In this document: positions 55,868-64,000 of the stretch, in pieces
How the letters are laid out: every line of letters begins with the position of its first letter
Position numbering within the stretch: the first letter of the stretch is position 1
From: Allacma fusca
Lineage: Eukaryota; Arthropoda; Collembola; Symphypleona; Sminthuridae
Assembly (NCBI GenBank): GCA_947179485.1
Contig: OX359246.1
Span: 18,290,001-18,354,000 of the forward strand
Direction of reading: 5' to 3'
Length of the DNA stretch: 64,000 bases
Program-made: the position numbers and the translations under genes
The notes under the pieces: model-generated
Told to the model about the DNA's origin: nothing
The model's input: the letters and a program-made list of their open reading frames with translations, nothing else
Database searches by the model: none

Positions 55868-57058
55868 CAAACATGGGCACCTTGCCCTGGTAAAGGCCTT
55901 GGAATAAGGCAAAAAGGAAAGCAGGCGTTCCAAAACGGCTACATTAAAGGCAAGGAAGAAGGAAGGCTTAAAAATGCATAAACGAACAAAGAAATTCAGT
56001 AGAAAATCTTGAAAATTTTGGTACTATAGGCAATGTTATAGGAAGGCTCAATTTATGCTAAGGATTAAGGTAAGGCTGATCAAAAATTGCATTGCAAGTG
56101 CATCTGACGGCGAGCAATCGAGATAAATACTTTCAAAACATACCGTTGAAAAGACAACGTTAGCAATAATTAAAACGATTCCTTGCGAGACTCATTTTTA
56201 GGGCGGCGTCAGACCTCTTATAAAATAGTGTTGCAAGTGAGTCTGTATGCCCTGCAGTTTTCCTCCGAAACTGCGTGACCGATTTCGTCAAAATCATTTT
56301 AACATTGTTTAGGACGAAAACTCGCATGAGTTCGTTATTGATTGAAATCGGTCAGCGTATCGTGAGTAAAAATTAAATCTGTTGATACTTCTCTAACTTT
56401 TCCTTCGAAACTGATCGACCGAATTTGTTCAAAAATTTTGCAAGCATTATTTTGGTCACTTCCTATTCCTAAGATGAATTTGTAATAAGTTGAAATTCGT
56501 TCACGTGTTCGTGCCAAAAAAAAGGAAGAAAATCTTTGATTTCTCGTGAACTGTTCCGCCGATTGTGTTCCACTACCTTTCCAGAAATTGTTAAAACAGT
56601 TTTTGTAAAATTTGTGAAAGAATTTTTTTAAATAAGTCATAAAACAGTGAAGGGAATAAGGAGAGCTGGTCGTAGCTGAGCCGCCCTACGCGACAGCATA
56701 AAATAATCGCGTAACGATGGTTTCTTAAATAAATTTTAACTGCCTTGGTATACAGGATAACACTGATTGACGTACATGTCAAACACGTTCAATACATAAT
56801 TGCATCATACTGAAAACTAACCCAGGCCCAGCCACATGTTACAGGCACCCAATACTATTTTTCAACGAAAAGGGCATTTAAGGCTAGACAAGGCATTTTA
56901 AAATAGTATAAAAAGGCAAGGAAGGCACAAATATTTACCTATTATCAGGATAAGGGGAAACTGTGAAATATGATCCCGGAAAGGCGATAAGGAAGGTATT
57001 ATTGTATTTAAGTTTCGTGTCAATGTTAAAGGCAAGGAAAACCAATTGCCCATGACTG
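55868..57058. mobile_element. hAT-like non-autonomous element, 1191 bp, TSD ACTTGGAC
   Basis: Ends CAAACATGGGCA and TGCCCATGACTG (10 of 12 in inverted match) with an exact 8-bp duplication ACTTGGAC (55860-55867, 57059-57066). Both ends iterate AAGGCAAGGAAGG-like words. The core (56100-56790) is different: it holds three diverged direct repeats of about 140 bp centred on GACCGATTTCGTC / GACCGAATTTGTTC / GCCGATTGTGTTC. Short minus-strand frames there have no domain. Confidence 0.85.
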
Positions 57059-57066
57059 ACTTGGAC

Positions 57067-58069
57067 TGTATTTGCATAAATCGGATAACCAGAAAAAATT
57101 ATTTAGTATTATTTTACGTCACACAGATGTACAACATGAAACTGGATTTTGAAAATTTTGACAAACAATCATCGAGCTATAGTTAACTTTAGAAATACTT
57201 TTTGCAAACATATGTACAGGAACTGAGAAGTAAAGTAGTTACTCATAAAATATTTGATTCGGCTAGGTTGTAGGAAATTGTTTTCCCGATTTTCTAAAAT
57301 TTAGGTCATTAACTTGGGTCGATATTTGAGGTCACAGGGGCAAGAAACAACCCGTGAAGTTTTTACTTACACTGCCTTTAAATACATTAAAATCCCACAA
57401 CGATTCTTTGTGGCATGAAATACAAAAACACCAATCATCGAGATATTTATTCTCAGAAACGTCTTTTTACAAAACTTTAATTAAGTAAGTTCAGTACTAA
57501 TTTATTATAGCTATTTTGTCTTCTACAAAAATACTAAATCTGGATTCCACATCATTGGAAGCGATATGTAGGAATTTTAAATAACAAATCTGAACAATAT
57601 AATTTTAATATTTTAAAACTGGTTACGTGATACCAGAAAAGAAACAAACTGTTTCCACAAAAGGTTTATATCTGGCGACCAATAACAGTTGATACTTTAA
57701 GACCAGAAACCTTGTTAGCTGCAGGCACCGGTGTTTCGTCCTATTTGGGACTCGTCAGTACAGCGCAAACAGAAAAAAATTACTAGCGACCAACTTCGTG
57801 AACCGTCAGTGGCAGAATGAAGATTGACGTAGAAAATAAAATTATTATTTACTATATACTTTATCAACTTGGGTTTTCCTAGAACATCATTTGTTTTACA
57901 GTTTTACTACAACCCAAAAACAAAATTTGAATGTTTTCCAATAAAAATCCAGATTTATTATATTCGTGTATGTAGGTACTATTTAAAATAAAGAGCTTGC
58001 ACGCCAATTCATATATACTAAAATATACATATACTAAAATTCCAGATTGAATTCTGATAGTTCTAGTAG
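57067..58069. other. Non-coding stretch with U1 fragment
   Basis: GGGTCGATATTTGAGGTCAC at 57317-57336 marks a U1 fragment. A CGCCAATT module at 58002 follows the same leader (TACTATTTAAAATAAAGAGC) that precedes the module at 41254. No gene is recognised. Confidence 0.4.
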
Positions 58070-58077
58070 TATGGTAC

Positions 58078-58673
58078 ATGCATGCAACAATTTATTTATT
58101 GAGCTATAGTTCGTTAATTGAACGTTACTGAAATATTTCAAGATTTGAGTGAACTCAAAACCTATCAATTTATGTAACGAATGAGTTTGAATCAAACAGT
58201 TTGGCAAATGCAACAAATGTGATTTAACGTGAATGTATAGGTACGATTAAGAGATATGAATTGAACTGAATGTGAGAATACGTATTGCGGAACTCTGATT
58301 TAACGTATATGTTCCTAATGTTTAAGCGGATTCAAACCATCAAATAACTAAATAATTTCGGCAGATATGCCTGGAAATTTCTAATTTTCAACTAAAAATA
58401 AGATTAAAGACTGAAATAGGAACTTTAAATTAAATATTCATGATTGAACTGAATGAATTCATGGGAATGATAATATGAACGTGAATTGAACTTTTTATTT
58501 TAGCGTTCAATTTGAGTGAACGTGATTGAACGCAAAAAGAAATACTTGTGAATTGAACTGACATGAGTGTGAATGGTATAACCAATAAGAATGAACTTAG
58601 TGTGAGTGGAGGCTGCGCGAAAGAAAATGAACTGAACTTGAATTGAACTTTTCCCCAAAGTTGCATGCATGGT
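58078..58673. mobile_element. hAT-like non-autonomous element, 596 bp, TSD TATGGTAC
   Basis: Inverted ends ATGCATGCAAC and GTTGCATGCAT(GG), with an exact 8-bp duplication TATGGTAC (58070-58077, 58674-58681). The exact border is uncertain by two bases because the target and the end share ATGG. The right half iterates GAATTGAAC/GTGAATTGAA words. Confidence 0.75.
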
Positions 58674-58689
58674 ATGGTACACATATGTA

Positions 58690-59105
58690 TTCAAAATTGA
58701 CAATCGAAATACAAGGTTTGAAGTGTACGATGGAATTTAATTTAATTTAATATATTCTACAGATTATTCTTGAAGAACATTTGAACATTTAAAATCCTGG
58801 GTTGACATGTGTTTCCAGCTTGGGTTTACTTACTTTGACCCAACTTTGTTTTATATCCTGCTAAAGAGGATATGTCATGTCAAACACGTTGTCAGCCTTT
58901 AAGATTTTTTCCAGATTTAGTTGTCAAAATTTTAAAAACTTCCCAATACAAATAAAAATTTCAGCTTCGAAACATTTTAAAAAATCCTTTTCAACTGCGA
59001 GTTAAGTTGCATTTAAGATGTATTTAGACTTAAAATGATTAAAAGAAAGACGCCACTTGAAATATAATTTGGCTCAAGGCTGGGTTACTTCCTTCAGGTT
59101 TTTAA
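58690..59105 (+). repeat. Repeat U2, copy 2, preceded by exon remnant
   Basis: 58865-59105 matches 21700-21915 (ATATGTCATGTCAAACACGT and following, ending in the CGCCACTT module at 59050). 58750-58865 matches the region 53430-53530 that holds the donor side of the candidate minus-strand exon, in degraded form. Confidence 0.6.
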
Positions 59106-60339
59106 TAAGTGCATTTTTAAACAGCCTTAAAAAAAGTTGAACATTCGTAGAGCTAAATTGGAAGGTAACTTTCTTAACATAATCTCTTATATAAATAATT
59201 GTTGTTGAAATTTGGAGTTTCTTCCCAACTTTAATGCCTTTATGACAAATTTTAAAAACTAATTATTTAAATTCATCCACTAAAAATTTTATTTAAACAT
59301 CTTATGGTAAAATCCGTTCGTTAGTTTTTCGAGTCGTTTTGCACGTCTTTACTCCTGCAATTGAATTTCCCATAACTGGCTCTCCGTTCCTTACGAACCG
59401 AACCCACAATTCTTAACATATATACGGAATTTCAAAATCTCTTTATCTGAACGACAATGAAATCTCCTACAACCAAGTGTCACAAGTTTTTTGAAATACA
59501 TTTTAAATTTGAGTACACATAATTCATTACTTTTTTAAAATCTTTTCCAAAAGAACTCTAACTTATAGCTCAACTCTGTTAAACCCTGGATCCATAATTT
59601 TTGAACTAGTGGATGGAACAAATTGAACACTTGAATTGAAATTGAGCACAAACTGGAGGAATCAATTATTTTCCACTTCCTTATGTGGATGGGCAAGAGG
59701 GAGAGAGGGAGAGGTGCATGTAAATTGGAAATGGCCGATACAGTATTTATTAATTTAAATCTAGTCACTGGTCTCTTCGATAATCTTATTACCATTTTTA
59801 GCCTGAGATCTGTACATCTTTAAAGTTTTAAGAAAATTAGATTAGCTTCAATTCAAATGTTTAGAATTGCATTAAATGTTGTGAAATTTGGAATTTCTTC
59901 CCAACTTCAACGCATTTTTGACAAATTTTAATAATAAATTATTCTAATTCGTTCAACCCTTCCGTACATGCACTAGCGGGGCAAAAACCATTATTGACAC
60001 CCTGTACTTTTGTTTGCTCAATTTGTACTAGGTATTAATGGGGTTAAACAAATTTACGAAAATTTTAAACAGAAGGACGAATATTGCCAGTAATAAGTGA
60101 AAGTTGGAATAAATGATCGATTTACACGCCACTTAAAATAGTATTCGAGATTTATATCCAGATTTATTACACAGTTTTGTAATTGGGCTTGGAAAGGGTC
60201 AGAATTATTTGGGGGAAAGGGCTATGGTCAATTTGTACATTCAGAATAACAAAATCAAGCATGTAATAGTGGATTTCATTGGAGAACGTCTTTTTAGCAT
60301 TGATATTTAGCAAGATATGTACGTAGCTTTCCCACGAGG
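59106..60339 (+). repeat. Repeat U3, copy 2, and related modules
   Basis: 59200-59640 is collinear with 23600-24090. 59880-60150 repeats the TTGGAATTTCTTCCCAACTT and TTTACACGCCACTTAAAATA phrases also seen at 40330-40570. No coding sequence is recognised. Confidence 0.55.
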
Positions 60340-63300
60340 TAATAATGATCGAGATATCTATCTTCTTCGATCTATCTTCTCTTATTTCTTTCAAACATTA
60401 TTGGGAATTTTTGAGAGTATCAAGCAAAGATGCTAGCCTATCCTACACGTAGGCCTACATGTAGGCCTATTTATAGGGTGTGAGCTATTTTCAGAAAAAA
60501 TTATAGGCAAAATAGGGTGACTGTTTTTCGCGGACAAAATGCCTGCAAAATAGGAAATGCAAGCCTGCATACACGCGGTCATATAGGCATATACATATGT
60601 AGGCAGCCCGAGAACACGCTTGTATGAAGGCAAATACATAGAATATTGTACATAACTATTGTCACATTATGGAAGTCTTATCTCAATGCAAACCAAACCG
60701 ATTTTTATACATTGGAATATCAGGCTACTGCAGTGACATCTGAGATTTCCCATTCAAAAAAATATCCATACATAACTAAGTACATATACATAGGTACATA
60801 TACTGTATGTGATTGCTCGATGGCTTATAATTACTGTAACGTGGAACACGACTGATCAATACGAGGTTTTACATAATGCACGAGTAACATTAATTTTGAA
60901 GAAGTACTCACAATCAGTTTGTTTAAAAATATGACACATATGAAAGTAACAAACAATTGCGAGTGTTTGCTGAATAATTGTAGCATATGAGGGATAGTCT
61001 AAATTTTTCCTAAACTAATTTTATATGTCCAAACTAAATTTGCTAAAATAAACACAGCAAAATGTAATTATGAATTTCAGTAAAAATATAATTTAATTCT
61101 ACAGTATAGGGTCCCATGTAGGAAGGGGCTAACACATTCCGTTGTCCTATATAGGCAGAAATGTAGGCAACGGCAAATGCCTACTTGTAGGGAAGGATAT
61201 AGGCCCAGCAATTGCACAAATAGGCGAGAAGGAAGGCCTCTCCTAAACTAAATGTATAGGTAGGATGTATGATAGGCAAAATCAGTTTAGCATCCTTGGT
61301 ATCAAGTATATTCCACTAAAGGTATTTAATTTAAATCTTCAAAATCAATATTTTCAAAATTGAAGTCACCAGTCTGAATGAAAACTTTTCAAAAATTATT
61401 TAATCCTTCCATTATCATCAGATAGTTATTTCTGAGGAGTGGTCCCAGGTATAAGATTCCTTATAGGCGAAAAAATATTTCCTGTCAAGATTATTGTCAA
61501 AATTTATATTTTGTTCCAAAATTCTCAGTCAATAATTTAAAAACTTGTAAATTTAGATACAAATTTGATCTTTGAAACTTATTGAAAATCTTAACATACA
61601 ACTGACAGTTAAGATACGCTTGTGATTAGGTTTAGATCCTGACGAAGACAGATTTAATAAGTGTAGGTAATTATTTCTTCGTCGTATTTGTAAATAGTCT
61701 ACTAAAATTTCTTGGTAAATCCGAAATAGACGAAATAATAAATAATGAATATAGGGAATAATAATTTTGTGAGGGATTTCCTACTCAGCAGTTTATTGTT
61801 CTATAGATTTTTATGTAGGATATACGTTAAGAAGTAAAAATGCAAAATACAATAGTTGGGTAAGGAGCGCAACGATCACAACCGAGGTTCAAAGGAAAAT
61901 AATTTGCGAAATAATTGAGAATAATTACGAAATTTGCAAAAACAAGATTAAAAGTAGTCCCTGGACGCCTATTATACATTTTCCCCTATTTCTAAAAAAA
62001 ACTCTGATTTAGGTTTCCCCTACAACATGAAGCTAGGGAAAAGAGAAATTTTAATATACCGTTTTTAAGAAAAAAAATCCAAAAAGTGTCTTTCCATATG
62101 ACCAATATTTTATTTACTTACTTTATTTTTGCTCCCGAAATTACTATTATTTATTTATTTTTATATTTATTATTATTATTCCTTAATCACATTTAAAAAA
62201 ACGGGTCACTAATGGCGCGATTCGTTAGGCAGTTTGTATTGTTGGTTGTGAGTATGAATATGCATTCCATTATATTTATGTTTTTATTACTGTATCAAAA
62301 AATATGGAACAAAAGGACGCAGACAGATGGTGAATGTCAGTAAGGACAAGTTGAAATAATTGATTAAATTACACGCCACTTTTAAAATAATAGCAGTGTA
62401 GCTTGGAATAATTACTAAGCTGTATTTCCGGGTCTAAAGAAGTTTTCAGCTACGTATGTAGTGTGCAATGGCTATAGTCGTTCCGTACGCTCAAAGTAAA
62501 CAAAATGAATTATATATTTCCAATTTCAATTGGAGAACGTCATTTTAGGATTTAAAATTTCGTTTTAAAATTGTACTGTGAGGGAAGTTTGGAAAACTTA
62601 ATCGAATTAAAAATGTAATACAATTAGTTTATTAGGTTCGAAAATCTTTTTTAAAACATTTGTTCTTAGTAAAATAATTATTACAAAAGTATTTTAATTT
62701 AGGATTTTGTCCCCTTACAAATCTAACCTAACCAAATAGAACAATCTTGCAAGTGTGCGGTTTAAAATATGTAAAGTATATAATTAACAAATAATATGGT
62801 TGTAATAGTAATTCGTTTGACGATTTCAGTATAATAAATTTTTTAAAACACTTGAACTGTACTACAATACTTTAACTTTGAGCATAAAAGAGTATATACA
62901 CGTACAGAATAGCCGAGAAAAAAATGGTGGCAGTATCTGCAATGCATTAAATGTTAAATTTTGGCATCCCATACCATAAAAAGTAATTTGGTTTTGTTAT
63001 ATAATTATTGGTTAACCAAAAATATTGCTATTAATATTAAAGAAGGGAAAGAATTTCTGCCATAATTTGGAATCACTCATCCCCCTTCAAAATTAAGTTT
63101 CAACTTCCAAAGGACGCATTCACTGATTATTGGATTCTTCTGATTTTCACCATCTTTGTTTAAAAAACATTAACCTCAGGTTCATAACTTCAAATCAAAT
63201 TATTGTTGTATTACAGATTATATAATTCATACTATATCACAGTATGTATATATTAAATAATTAAAAATCCGATCAAAATTGATAAATAAGGACACACGAA

Positions 63301-64000
63301 GGCACGAAAGGAAGTATTTGAAGGAGCATATGTTTGTACCCAAATTGGATGGGTACAAAAGGTATGTACCTGATACGCACCTGTACCTGAACCAGTACCA
63401 AAATACCCGGGTAAAACCTGTACCCATGGGACACTTCTTGTATTACTGCTAACAACGTAAACATGAAATAGATTTTTACAGCCATTAAACTTGTGATATT
63501 TTTTGTAATATTCATATTTGACAATATTCATGAACTCGTAAAACTGAGGTCTGACTAGTTAAGCAAACAACGTAAATTCATTTCACGGAAACTATCAAAA
63601 GCTTCCAAGTAATTACTTAATACCCGAAACATATATAGCACAAAAAGGGTAAAGTTTATCTGCGACACGAAACGTGTGACTTTCTAGTGAAAATAAATAA
63701 AGCGGCGTCCAGGCTTTAGGTTTTAAATTGTGTATTTTGATTTACAGATGTTCAAAAAATTATCGCTGATTATGAATTGTGAATGCCAACGATTTGTAAA
63801 TTCCCTTCTGGCAAAAATAATTTCCCTGCAAGACGTTGAATCCCTGCCAAATTAGGTCAATCAATCTAAAAACTGATTATTTGAATGAATTATTTTGGAT
63901 TTATCAGTTTCTGTCGTTGTCCGTAATCGCGATAACGTCCGTTCCCATGTAACGAAATAATTTATGTTTTTTGCAGTGAAACATTACCTAATGTGACAGA
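60340..64000 (+). repeat. Segmental duplication, copy 2 (open at window edge)
   Basis: Partner of 12560-15802 in the same orientation. It carries the 60425-61298 insertion and about 100 bp (62508-62612) missing from copy 1, and lacks copy 1's 14690-15285 insertion. It is truncated by the end of the window, so its full length is unknown. Confidence 0.9.
60425..61298. mobile_element. hAT-like non-autonomous element, 874 bp, TSD GTATCAAG
   Basis: Ends CAAAGATGCTAG and CTTAGCATCCTTG-like sequence (TTTAGCATCCTTG) in inverted match, with an exact 8-bp duplication GTATCAAG (60417-60424, 61299-61306). The paralogous site in copy 1 has a single GTATCAAG (12612-12619) and no insert. Words ATAGGC and TAGGCCTA crowd both ends. 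Same family as 14690-15285. A short open frame in the core has no domain. Confidence 0.93.

Overview
The window looks like AT-rich nuclear DNA of an arthropod, plausibly a hexapod such as a springtail. The case rests on a divergent ionotropic receptor gene with no introns, short spliced genes with canonical GT-AG introns, arthropod-style TATA promoters, a Ty3/Gypsy LTR element and dense non-autonomous DNA transposons. The species is inference only. No rRNA, tRNA or CRISPR is recognised.

Layout. 1-8 kb: two copies of a short hAT-like element, a relic of an ionotropic receptor (IR) gene, an orphan exon for an eight-cysteine WAP-like domain, and an intact IR gene (6289-8082). 8-16 kb: repeat-rich DNA and the first copy of a >3.2 kb duplication whose second copy (60.3-64 kb) runs off the right edge. 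16-20 kb: a hAT-like element sitting in an IR relic, then a two-exon secreted WAP-like gene (18330-19435). 20-28 kb: a G-rich block, a foldback, a minus-strand exon holding the zinc-binding half of a BIR (inhibitor-of-apoptosis) domain, several transposons and an 18-bp minisatellite. 29-38 kb: two more copies of the WAP-like gene (one broken, one intact), each preceded by an IR fragment and a shared repeat block. Between them lies a previously hidden, truncated five-exon SEC14/CRAL-TRIO gene on the minus strand, with a transposon inserted directly before its start codon. 38-43.7 kb: mostly repeats plus an exon with degenerate homeodomain spacing. 43.7-52.6 kb: a young LTR retrotransposon with gag, pol and a third envelope-like frame. 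52.6-64 kb: an orphan minus-strand exon, more transposons and the second duplication copy.

Two processes dominate. One is repeated local duplication of a cassette (front third of an IR gene + repeat block + promoter + WAP-like gene), which gives a small secreted-peptide family and a trail of IR fossils. The other is invasion by non-autonomous hAT-like elements with 8-bp target duplications. Each family iterates its own short word near its ends (CGGGAC, CGGAAC, GGTTCCGG, GTTCA, AACCGG, ATAGGC, AAGGCAAGG, GAATTGAAC, CAGGGATTTT). Several sit in informative places: two reciprocal insertions in the two duplication copies, one duplicating a start codon, one splitting an IR relic, and two that are tandem dimers.

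What could not be seen: database similarity, expression, and exons without recognisable motifs. Multi-exon models were built by hand from reading frames and splice sites.
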